DNA of 43,594 nt from Anaerolineae bacterium (GTDB lineage Bacteria; Chloroflexota; Anaerolineae; Aggregatilineales; Phototrophicaceae), in the NCBI GenBank assembly GCA_022843385.1, contig JALHNT010000061.1:1-43594 (forward strand), given 5' to 3'. The notes below the pieces were generated by a model, which saw nothing but the letters and a program-made list of their open reading frames with translations, was not told the origin of the DNA and searched no databases. Positions 36,794 through 43,594 of the stretch are shown in pieces; position 1 is the first letter of the stretch, and each line of letters starts with the position of its first letter. A program made the translations under genes and the position numbers.

Positions 36794-37279
36794 ATGACAA
36801 CCAAACAGGGCAGTGTGGCCTTATTGAATGACCCGGTAGCCCAGGATTTGCTCAAATCGAACGTCCCAGCGCGGCTGGCTTATGTCGCGCTGGATGGAAC
36901 ACCGCGTGTGGTGCCAATCTGGTTTCACTGGGATGGAACCCACCTCGTCCTTGCCAGTCCACCTGGCGCGCCCAAGCTGAATGCCATCCGCAAGAACCCC
37001 AAAGTGGCCGTCACCATCGATGGCAACAACCCGCCCTACAAAGTGCTGCTCATCCGCGGCAGCGCTGTTATCGAGGTGGTTGAAGGCGGGGTGCCGGAAT
37101 ATGCCCAATCGGCTGTGAAGTATTTTGGACCGGAACAGGGGGAGGGCTGGGTCAATCAGGTGGGTGGTCTGTTCACGCACTTCGCCCGGATCGCCATTAC
37201 GCCGGAATGGGTGGGCGTGATGGACTTTGAGCAACGCTTCCCCAACGAGATCGAGAAAGCCATGGCCGGCGCATCGTAA
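36794..37279 (+). CDS. PPOX-class (FMN/F420-binding) protein
   Basis: A 161-residue split-barrel protein of the pyridoxamine 5'-phosphate oxidase fold. Visible marks are ARLAYVALDGTPRVVPIWFHWDG, KLNAIRKNPKVAVTIDGNN and PYKVLLIRGSAVIE; the cofactor pocket residues fit the broad F420/FMN class rather than true PNPOx. Length and domain order are usual. AAGGA about ten bases upstream supports this ATG; the longer frame to 36764 adds a poorly conserved start. The substrate is not readable. Confidence 0.82.
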   Translation: MTTKQGSVALLNDPVAQDLLKSNVPARLAYVALDGTPRVVPIWFHWDGTHLVLASPPGAPKLNAIRKNPKVAVTIDGNNPPYKVLLIRGSAVIEVVEGGVPEYAQSAVKYFGPEQGEGWVNQVGGLFTHFARIAITPEWVGVMDFEQRFPNEIEKAMAGAS

Positions 37280-37304
37280 CCTGGTTCCTCTGCTATCCTG
37301 AACG

Positions 37305-37343
37305 CCTGCCGAAGATGACACACTCGCAGGAGTCTTCGGCAGG
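37305..37343. terminator. Long hairpin between convergent genes
   Basis: CCTGCCGAAGA (37305-37315) and TCTTCGGCAGG (37333-37343) form a perfect 11-bp stem with a 17-base loop between the convergent PPOX and DinB genes. There is no clear T-run, but its place fits a shared terminator or transcript-end structure for both strands. Confidence 0.5.
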
Positions 37344-37354
37344 GGCAAATTCCG

Positions 37355-37831
37355 CTAATTCGTTTCCCGGCAGCGGATGATCTGCTCAAGGTGGTCGATG
37401 TCGTGCAGGCCGGTGTTGATGGCGACATCCAGCACTGTCGCCGGCCCTTGCAGCGGGTGCAGCCCGGTCCGCAACCACTGCTCGTCGGTCAGACTTTCCA
37501 ACAGGGCGATGAAGGCCGTCCGCCGCTCATGATACGTCGCCAGCGCCCCGGCGAAGGTGTGCCCTTCGTAATCATGCTGCCGCATCAGCTCTTCGTTGGT
37601 GATAACCGTGAACGTCGGTTGGTCATGGTCGCGCAGGTCGCGCACCCGCTGGGTGAACAACCCCTCGACATCGGCCATGTGGCACACGATGGTGTGGATG
37701 CTCCAGCCATCGGCTCCATCGCGCCGCGTTCGTGCCTGTTCCTCGCTCAGACCTGCCACGATGGCACTCAGGATCGTCGGCGTCTTGCGCAGCGTCCGCA
37801 GCGCTTTCTTGTCGTTGACCAGTTGATGCAT
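37355..37831 (-). CDS. DinB-family protein
   Basis: A 158-residue four-helix-bundle protein of the DinB/YfiT superfamily. Three histidines typical of the metal site can be seen: H in WSIHTIVCHMADVE (first helix end) and H143/H147-type in LHDIDHLEQI. Many members are metal-dependent S-transferases using mycothiol or bacillithiol, or have unknown roles. It is a single gene transcribed toward the PPOX gene. Confidence 0.82.
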   Translation of the reverse strand: MHQLVNDKKALRTLRKTPTILSAIVAGLSEEQARTRRDGADGWSIHTIVCHMADVEGLFTQRVRDLRDHDQPTFTVITNEELMRQHDYEGHTFAGALATYHERRTAFIALLESLTDEQWLRTGLHPLQGPATVLDVAINTGLHDIDHLEQIIRCRETN

Positions 37832-38034
37832 GGTGATGGCCCTTTCTGATGCGGTGGCGAAATCTTAAGGTCGAGATCATGATGCGACAACAATCATCTG
37901 GTATGATGATAGAGTTGAGACTCATCTGCTAAGTTCGAGTCTCCTTTTATGTGCCTTGTAAGGCCAATTAAGGCCATGCGTCGCTCCACACTGCTTTACA
38001 ATGCATAAAGCACCATGCTTGTATAAGGTTATCT

Positions 38035-39348
38035 ATGCAGCAGTCACCTGAAACTCGTAAGAACTTCCGGCATAATTTTACTGTGAATGTTACCGATGGC
38101 GCGTTTTTTGGTTTGGGGCTGGGCTTTGCCTCCTTCGAAACCATCATCCCGCTGTTTCTTTCCACCATGACCAGTTCGGCCTGGCTGATCGGCCTGGTGT
38201 CGTCGCTCCACAGCGTCGGCTGGCAGCTCCCGCAATTGCTGACGTCGGGGGCGGTGGCGCGCCTGTCGCGTTATAAACCCTGGGTCATGCTGACTACCAT
38301 TCACGAACGGTGGCCCTTCTTCGGTCTGGCGATCATCGCCCTGGTCGCCGGGTCGATTGATGTCAATCTGGCGCTGGCGCTGGCCGTCCTGATGACTATC
38401 ATCCACTCGTTTGGTGCCGGTATCGCTGGCACCGCCTGGCAGAGCATGATTCATCAGATCATGCCCCCCAATCGTCGCGGCACCTTCTTCGGCTCACAGG
38501 CTTCAGCGGCCAATCTGCTGTCTGCCGGGGCTGCGGTGGTGGCTGGTTTCATTCTGGAACGCCTCGGCGCGCCGTATGGCTTTGCTATCTGTTTCTTCAT
38601 CACCGGCGTCGCCATGATGATCTCGATGGCTTTCCTGGCGATGACGCGCGAAGAGCCGCATGAACCCCTCGCTACCGCCAGCAAATCAATTGTCGCCTGG
38701 GCTGAGATGAAAGACATCCTCCGCCGCGATCTGAACTTTCGCTGGTTCCTGGTGGCGCGCAGTCTGTCACAGGTGGCTTGGGCCGTTATCCCCTTTTACA
38801 CCCTTTATGCGGTGCAGCACTTCAAGATGGATGCCCAGACCGCCGGGTTAATGACCGGGATTCTGATGCTCGCCCGCACCATCTCTAACCCGCTGATGGG
38901 GTACATCGGTGATCTTTTCGGCTACCGTCGGGTGATGGTGGCGGGTGCGCTGATGATGACAGCCAGTGTAGCGCTGGCGATGGTCGCCCCCAGTCTGAAC
39001 TGGTTCTACCTGGTCTTTGCCCTGGCCGGCTTCTCCCAGGCCACCATGTGGGCGATTGCCATCACCTTCTCGCTGGAGTTCGGTGAAGATAAGGAAAAGC
39101 CGCTCTACATCGGCATGTCGAACACGCTGGTCGCACCGGCTACGATTCTGGCACCGATCGTCGGTGGCGTGCTGGCTGATCGGCTGGGCTTTGGCACCGC
39201 CTTCCTGATGTGTACTATCTGTGGACTGCTGGCCGCCGGCACGTTGTTGTTCTTCGTGCGTGATCCGCGTCCGCTGCGTCTGGCGCAGGAAGCGCTGGCC
39301 GCCAAGCCCGTCTCATTGGAAGACAGTGGCGTGTTCGCCGCCAAGTAG
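38035..39348 (+). CDS. MFS transporter
   Basis: A 437-residue major facilitator protein with about twelve membrane helices and a central loop around residue 200-220. The loop after helix two (GAVARLSRYKPWVML) and the symmetric one after helix eight (GYIGDLFGYRRVMVAG) carry the family signature. A long cytosolic N-terminus (MQQSPETRKNFRHNFTVN) is typical of bacterial exporters of unknown specificity. The next gene begins directly at its stop, so it is in an operon with a CoA transferase; the carried compound may be an acid that is activated by that enzyme, but this is inference. Confidence 0.85.
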   Translation: MQQSPETRKNFRHNFTVNVTDGAFFGLGLGFASFETIIPLFLSTMTSSAWLIGLVSSLHSVGWQLPQLLTSGAVARLSRYKPWVMLTTIHERWPFFGLAIIALVAGSIDVNLALALAVLMTIIHSFGAGIAGTAWQSMIHQIMPPNRRGTFFGSQASAANLLSAGAAVVAGFILERLGAPYGFAICFFITGVAMMISMAFLAMTREEPHEPLATASKSIVAWAEMKDILRRDLNFRWFLVARSLSQVAWAVIPFYTLYAVQHFKMDAQTAGLMTGILMLARTISNPLMGYIGDLFGYRRVMVAGALMMTASVALAMVAPSLNWFYLVFALAGFSQATMWAIAITFSLEFGEDKEKPLYIGMSNTLVAPATILAPIVGGVLADRLGFGTAFLMCTICGLLAAGTLLFFVRDPRPLRLAQEALAAKPVSLEDSGVFAAK

Positions 39349-40551
39349 ATGACGCCGCGCGCCCTCGAAGGCCTCCGCGTCCTGGATTTCACCCGCGTCC
39401 TGGCCGGGCCCTTTTGCAGCATGCTGCTCGGCGATCTGGGAGCCGAGGTCATCAAGATCGAGCAGCCGGGCAGCGGCGATGAATCACGTGCCTGGGGGCC
39501 GCCCTGGTTCGGCGCGGGCGATGAGCGCCTGAGCGCCTATTTCATCAGCGTCAATCGCAACAAGCGCAGCCTGACGCTCGACCTTCGCCAGTCTGAAGGC
39601 CGTCAACTGGCGCGGCAGTTGGCGCTGAAAAGCCATATCCTCATCGAAAATTTCAAAGTCGGCGGGATGGCTGAGTTCGATCTGAGCTATGCCGATCTCC
39701 AGCCGCTGCATCCGGCGCTGGTCTATTGCAGCATCACCGGCTTCGGTCAGGATGGGCCGTATCGTGAACGCCCCGGCTACGATTACGTGGTGCAGGCTAT
39801 GAGCGGGCTGATGAGCATCACCGGCCCCGCCGATGGCGCAGCCCACAAGGTCGGGGTGGCGGTGTCGGATGTCTTCACCGGACTGTTCGCCCTCTCCAGC
39901 ATCCTGGCCGCCCTGCGTCATGCCGAGCGCACCGGACAGGGGCAGCACATCGATCTGGCGCTGCTCGATTCGCAGGTGGCGGCGCTGGTCAACGTCGCCA
40001 GCAATTACCTGGTCGGCGGGCAAACCCCAGCGCGCCTGGGCAACCAGCACCCGAACATCGTCCCGTATCAGACCTTCGAGGCGGCAGATCAGGCATTTGT
40101 GCTGGCGGTCGGCAATGATCGTCAGTTCGCTGCGCTCTGTCATCTGATCGGCCAGCCTGGGTGGATCACTGACCCGCGCTACGCCACCAATCCCCAACGC
40201 CTGGCTCATCGCGCCGAACTGGTCGCCCAGCTCCAGCTCATCTTTCAACACCAATCGGCTGCCGACTGGGTGGCCGGACTGCTGGCTGCTGGCATCCCGG
40301 CCGGGCCGATCAACGATGTGGCGCAAAGCCTGCATGATCCGCAGCTTGCGGCGCGGGGACTGGTGCAGACGGTTGCAACAGAACAGGGCGAACTGCGGCT
40401 GGTCGGTTCACCGGCGCAGCTCTCGCTCACGCCGGCGGAGGTCTATCTGCCCCCACCTGCTCTGGGTCAGCACACGGCTGAAGTGCTGGCCGAGGTGCTG
40501 GGGCTGGATGACGCTGCCATCGCGGACTACCGGCTGCGCGGGGTAGTGTGA
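39349..40551 (+). CDS. CaiB/BaiF-type (class III) CoA transferase
   Basis: A 400-residue enzyme moving CoA between carboxylic acids. The N-terminus LEGLRVLDFTRVLAGPFCSMLLGDLGAEVIKIE is diagnostic, followed by FISVNRNKRSLTLDL. D174 in VAVSDVFTGL aligns with the catalytic aspartate that forms the acyl-anhydride intermediate in formyl-CoA transferase. Length is typical. Its ATG follows the stop of the MFS gene without a gap, so expression depends on that gene. Donor and acceptor acids are unknown; a link with uptake of the acid by the MFS protein is plausible. Confidence 0.9.
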   Translation: MTPRALEGLRVLDFTRVLAGPFCSMLLGDLGAEVIKIEQPGSGDESRAWGPPWFGAGDERLSAYFISVNRNKRSLTLDLRQSEGRQLARQLALKSHILIENFKVGGMAEFDLSYADLQPLHPALVYCSITGFGQDGPYRERPGYDYVVQAMSGLMSITGPADGAAHKVGVAVSDVFTGLFALSSILAALRHAERTGQGQHIDLALLDSQVAALVNVASNYLVGGQTPARLGNQHPNIVPYQTFEAADQAFVLAVGNDRQFAALCHLIGQPGWITDPRYATNPQRLAHRAELVAQLQLIFQHQSAADWVAGLLAAGIPAGPINDVAQSLHDPQLAARGLVQTVATEQGELRLVGSPAQLSLTPAEVYLPPPALGQHTAEVLAEVLGLDDAAIADYRLRGVV

Positions 40552-40682
40552 AGCGGTCCCCTTACCACGCTGTACCGGTTCACATGCCCTTAACTCACCT
40601 TCACTTGAAAGCCATCCGCGCCCGGCATTATACTGATTGCACAACTCGCCTATAGCAACTTGTCCAAAGCTGGAGCAATCGT

Positions 40683-42026
40683 ATGGTCGTGAATATTTCT
40701 ACCCGTCCTGGTCCGAACGCGCAGGCCATCATTGACCGCGACATGGATGTGATGACCGGGGCGCTCAACCCGCGCTATCCGTTTGCCATCGAACGCGGCC
40801 AGGGGGCGCGCGTCTGGGATGTGGATGGGAACGAATATGTCGATTTCGCCGCCGGAATCGCGGTCACCGCCACCGGTCATTCCCACCCCAAAGTGGTTCA
40901 GGCCATCATCGACCAGGCGCAAAAATTCATTCATATTGCTGGCACCGATTATTATTATGATGTTCAGGTCAGAGTGGCCGAGAAGCTGGCGGCGATAGCC
41001 CCGTTCGATGAACCGGCGCGGGTCTTCCTGACCAATTCCGGCACCGAAGCGGTCGAGGGCGCGGTCAAGATGGCACGCTGGTACACCGACCGCAAACACA
41101 TCATCGCCTTCTACGGCGCGTTTCACGGACGGACGATGGGGGCGCTCTCGCTGACAGCCAGCAAGGTCATCCAGCGCGATGGCTTCTTCCCCCTCATCCC
41201 CGGTGTGCATCATGTCCCGTATAACAACCCCTATCGCTGCCTGCATGGGCGCGAGGAACAGGCCTGCCGCGATCACTGCATGTGCATCGATTACATTGCC
41301 GATGTGCTGTTCAAGCGCGTCGTCCCACCGGACAGTGTGGCGGCTATCATCCTGGAGCCGATCCAGGGCGAAGGCGGGTACATCGTCCCGGACAGCCGCT
41401 TTGTCCAGCAGATCCGCGATCTGTGTACCGAACATGGCATCCTGATGATCGTCGATGAAATCCAGAGCGGCATCGGGCGCACCGGCAAATGGTGGGGCGT
41501 CGAGCATCACGGCGTCCAACCGGACATCGTGTGTTCGGCCAAAGGCATCGCCAGCGGGATGCCGCTGGGGGCGGTGATCGCTCGCGAGCACGTCATGAGC
41601 TGGCCGCCCGGCGCACACGGTTCGACCTATGGTGGTAACCCGGTCTCCTGCGCCGCAGCGCTGGCGACGCTGGAGCTGATCGAACAGGGTTACATGCAGA
41701 ACGCCGCCGAACAGGGCGCATATATCCAGGAGGCGCTGGAAGAGATGCAAACGCACCATCCGGCGCTCAAGCACGGACGCATCGACGGACGCGGCCTGAT
41801 GGTCGGTGCCGAACTGGTGCTGGATGAGAAACGGACTCCGGCCAAAGCGCTGCGCAATGCTGTCGAACAACAGGCCATCCAGAACGGCCTGCTGATCCTG
41901 GGCTGCGGTGAGAGCGCGCTGCGTTTCTGCCCGGCGCTGATGATTGATCGGGCGACAGTGCAGGAAGGGCTGGAACGCTTCGAACTCAGCCTGACACAGG
42001 CCGAACAGGCCGCTGGACTGCTGTAA
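40683..42026 (+). CDS. Class III PLP-dependent aminotransferase
   Basis: A 447-residue enzyme of the acetylornithine/4-aminobutyrate family. D258-E259 (IVDEIQSGIGRTG) and the PLP lysine K287 (CSAKGIASGMPLGA) are complete, as are TNSGTEAVEGAVKMAR and FHGRTMGALSLT. An extra cysteine-rich insert, YRCLHGREEQACRDHCMC (C186, C195, C199, C201), places it near archaeal-type members that include amino-acid racemases and broad aminotransferases, so substrate is open. The start ATG has a modest ribosome site (GGAG). The next gene follows by 16 bases, with a strong ribosome site. Confidence 0.9.
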   Translation: MVVNISTRPGPNAQAIIDRDMDVMTGALNPRYPFAIERGQGARVWDVDGNEYVDFAAGIAVTATGHSHPKVVQAIIDQAQKFIHIAGTDYYYDVQVRVAEKLAAIAPFDEPARVFLTNSGTEAVEGAVKMARWYTDRKHIIAFYGAFHGRTMGALSLTASKVIQRDGFFPLIPGVHHVPYNNPYRCLHGREEQACRDHCMCIDYIADVLFKRVVPPDSVAAIILEPIQGEGGYIVPDSRFVQQIRDLCTEHGILMIVDEIQSGIGRTGKWWGVEHHGVQPDIVCSAKGIASGMPLGAVIAREHVMSWPPGAHGSTYGGNPVSCAAALATLELIEQGYMQNAAEQGAYIQEALEEMQTHHPALKHGRIDGRGLMVGAELVLDEKRTPAKALRNAVEQQAIQNGLLILGCGESALRFCPALMIDRATVQEGLERFELSLTQAEQAAGLL

Positions 42027-42042
42027 TCTGGGGAGGCACTGA

Positions 42043-42591
42043 ATGTCAACCGACCAATCCCGGATTATTCTCATCACCGGCATCATGGCTTCCGGCAAAT
42101 CGACGGTGGCACAGCATCTCGCCGAACAATTCCCGCGCAGCGTCCATCTGCGGGGCGACAGCTTTCGTCGTATGATCGTGAAGGGTCGCCTCGATATGGG
42201 GCCCGATTTCTCTCAGGCGGCGTTTGACCAGCTGCGCTTGCGCTACCAGTTGGCGGCGACCACAGCCCGGATGTACCGGCAGGCCGGATTCACCGTCGTC
42301 TATCAGGATGTCATACTGGGGGCAATTCTCAATGAGGTTGTTGAAAGCCTGAAAAGCCCGCTGCCGGGTCATTCGTTGCATGTTTTTGTCCTGTGCCCTT
42401 CGCCGGAGATTGTCGCCGAGCGGGATAAAGGACGGCATAAACAGGCCTATAGCGCGTGGTCACCGGCCGCACTGGACCAGGGCTTACGCTCAGAAACGCC
42501 GCGCATCGGCTTGTGGCTGGATACCAGCGCCCAGTCGGTTGATGAAACGGTGACGGCGATTCTGGCACAGCTCGACCAGGCGCGAGTTTGA
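42043..42591 (+). CDS. P-loop small-molecule kinase-like protein (AAA_33)
   Basis: A 182-residue P-loop NTPase. Walker A is G13-S20-T21 (GIMASGKST); the lid and base regions include HLRGDSFRRM and VVYQDVILG, which resemble the chloramphenicol phosphotransferase/gluconate-kinase-like group, and ERDKGRHKQAY is a possible lid arginine segment. It probably phosphorylates a small molecule in the cytosol, but the substrate is unknown. GGGGAGG nine bases before the ATG makes the start sure. It is the second gene after the aminotransferase. Confidence 0.8.
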   Translation: MSTDQSRIILITGIMASGKSTVAQHLAEQFPRSVHLRGDSFRRMIVKGRLDMGPDFSQAAFDQLRLRYQLAATTARMYRQAGFTVVYQDVILGAILNEVVESLKSPLPGHSLHVFVLCPSPEIVAERDKGRHKQAYSAWSPAALDQGLRSETPRIGLWLDTSAQSVDETVTAILAQLDQARV

Positions 42592-42616
42592 ACCCGCGCC
42601 CGCCAACCGGAACGTC

Positions 42617-43414
42617 TCAGTTAGTGCTACTCCCTAGCCGGCGAATGAAGGCATTCACCTGATTAAAGACGGCTTCCCGCTCGATATCCTGTGGCAGGAT
42701 ATGGTCGCTGTGCTGAAAAGTGTGTTGTTCCAGGATCGCGCTGCTGACCCCCTGGGCGATGATGTCCCGATTCTCCAGTGGCACCGTCTTATCCCCTTCG
42801 GAGTACAACAGCAGCAGCGGCGCTTTTAATTCGCTCAGCCGGGGGCGCGTCACTTCCGAGAGGGTATACAATTCGCCGACAGCTTGCGTTGACCAGCGAT
42901 CATAACGGGTGCGCCCGATAGTCGGTTCGCCACGGTTTGCCTGCTCGGCGCGGATAATGTCGTTCAGGCTGGAGCGATCCGTCTGATCAGTATACGGCAT
43001 GACCAGCCGTACCCATCTGGCGCGCGCCATCAAGCGGCTGTGGAAGATGATAGGTGCGGCCATCGCCACCACACCCTTCACTGGTTGCTGTATCCCCAGC
43101 AGCAGCGCCAGCAAACCGCCCATCGAATGCCCGACGACTACGACCTCATCACACTGCGCTCGCAGCACCTGATAGCCATCCTCCACCGCCCGATACCAGT
43201 CCTGCCAGCGCATGCGATCCATATCGACCGGGTCGGCAGCGTGACCTGGCAGACGGGGTGCATAAACTGTGTGCCCCTGCTCGGCCAGATGCAGCCCCAG
43301 CCAGCGCACTTCGGCGGGGGAAGCGGTAAAGCCATGGATACACAGACAGCCGGTCGCGCCGCCCCTTCGGAAAAGTGGTTCGCCGCCGGGCATGATGGTC
43401 GGAAAGGTGGACAT
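42617..43414 (-). CDS. Alpha/beta hydrolase (Est30-like carboxylesterase)
   Basis: A 265-residue serine hydrolase. The oxyanion region is LCIHGFTASPAEV; the nucleophile is S97 in VGHSMGG; the acid is D in LYSEGDKTVP and the base H in QHSDHIL. These match monoacylglycerol-lipase/Est30-type carboxylesterases, which are small cytosolic enzymes for short and medium esters. The frame can be extended to 43468, but the ATG at 43414 gives the usual family length. It converges on the P-loop kinase gene, 25 bases apart. Confidence 0.87.
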   Translation of the reverse strand: MSTFPTIMPGGEPLFRRGGATGCLCIHGFTASPAEVRWLGLHLAEQGHTVYAPRLPGHAADPVDMDRMRWQDWYRAVEDGYQVLRAQCDEVVVVGHSMGGLLALLLGIQQPVKGVVAMAAPIIFHSRLMARARWVRLVMPYTDQTDRSSLNDIIRAEQANRGEPTIGRTRYDRWSTQAVGELYTLSEVTRPRLSELKAPLLLLYSEGDKTVPLENRDIIAQGVSSAILEQHTFQHSDHILPQDIEREAVFNQVNAFIRRLGSSTN

Positions 43415-43516
43415 GGGTGACTCGCCTGATGTTGTCGATACGGACACTCGCGAATTGTACCCTGTCAATTATCGCGGCTCATGGGTAAAAGTAGTGGAAT
43501 GCAGTAAACTGAGGGC

Positions 43517-43594
43517 ATGGACTTTCCAATCATTGATCTACTGGACGAAGAGATAAGCGTGGTCTGGCTGAGCAAGCATTTTCATCCGAAAGGG
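43517..43594 (+). CDS. Probable transposase, N-terminal start (cut by window end)
   Basis: Only 26 codons are visible: MDFPIIDLLDEEISVVWL and KHFHPKG. This opening (FPIIDLLDE then a helix and a HP-x-G turn just before a zinc ribbon) resembles N-termini of IS1595-like transposases in this group of bacteria, but the zinc ribbon and the catalytic domain are outside the window. GAGGG is close to the ATG. The call is tentative. Confidence 0.4.
   Translation, partial: MDFPIIDLLDEEISVVWLSKHFHPKG

Noticed and set aside
37995..38027. Promoter TTTACA...TATAAG before the MFS gene
   Set aside because: The spacer would be 21 bases, too long for a standard housekeeping promoter.
40650..42098. 482-residue frame antisense to the aminotransferase
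   Set aside because: The plus strand carries a complete aminotransferase with all catalytic residues; the antisense frame is a by-product of GC-rich codon use.

Overview
The window reads as chromosomal DNA of a Chloroflexota bacterium, probably an Anaerolineae-type lineage. This is inferred from gene content and style, not from a marker gene. The pointers are a YfhO-type membrane protein, long GT39-type membrane proteins, a CgeB-like glycosyltransferase, a Ser/Thr kinase with AAA and TPR modules, a secreted protein carrying both cohesin and dockerin modules, an RskA-type anti-sigma factor, and short heptamer repeats. Most genes are GC-rich with strong Shine-Dalgarno sites. Several short stretches are visibly more AT-rich and carry genes I cannot name. 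There is no rRNA, tRNA or CRISPR array.

Layout. 1-3.9 kb: the end of a WD40 protein, a CgeB-like glycosyltransferase, then an AT-richer insert (a small membrane protein and a cysteine-rich protein with DnaJ-like CxxCxG motifs), closed by a broken second copy of the glycosyltransferase 3' end. 3.9-5.6 kb: a DUF1028-DUF309 operon on the minus strand. 6-7.1 kb: a UbiA-family prenyltransferase. 7.1-9.3 kb: three small unassigned genes and a repeat-rich non-coding stretch. 9.3-14.8 kb: divergent YfhO-type membrane protein and hybrid-sensor-like histidine kinase. 14.8-17.3 kb: a DUF1232/DUF4230-like membrane protein, a secreted protein and a YbaK-type deacylase. 17.3-23.2 kb (minus): PP2C phosphatase, carA, HAD phosphatase and a GT39 membrane glycosyltransferase carrying a palindromic repeat read in frame. 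23.3-25.1 kb: ECF sigma factor with RskA-type anti-sigma factor, then a 128-bp MITE-like element. 25.1-27.9 kb: secreted glycosidase-like protein with cohesin and dockerin. 28.3-32.2 kb: clpC with a terminator, then an msrB-glutaminyl cyclase pair. 32.4-43.5 kb: kinase-AAA-TPR regulator, NmrA-type oxidoreductase, PPOX protein, DinB protein, an MFS-CoA transferase pair, an aminotransferase-P-loop kinase pair, an esterase, and the first 26 codons of a probable transposase.

How the genes fit together. Themes are envelope and exopolysaccharide work (three membrane or cytosolic glycosyltransferases), signalling (histidine kinase, PP2C, Ser/Thr kinase, ECF sigma with anti-sigma), protein quality and oxidative repair (ClpC, MsrB), and small-molecule metabolism (CarA, aminotransferase, CoA transferase). 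I do not see a convincing complete new defence or biosynthetic system. The most unusual signals are the split DnaJ-like zinc protein in a rearranged locus, the in-frame palindrome inside a glycosyltransferase gene, the MITE-like element, the duplicated DUF1232 plus DUF4230 architecture, and the short-period tandem repeats around 8.8-9.2 kb.
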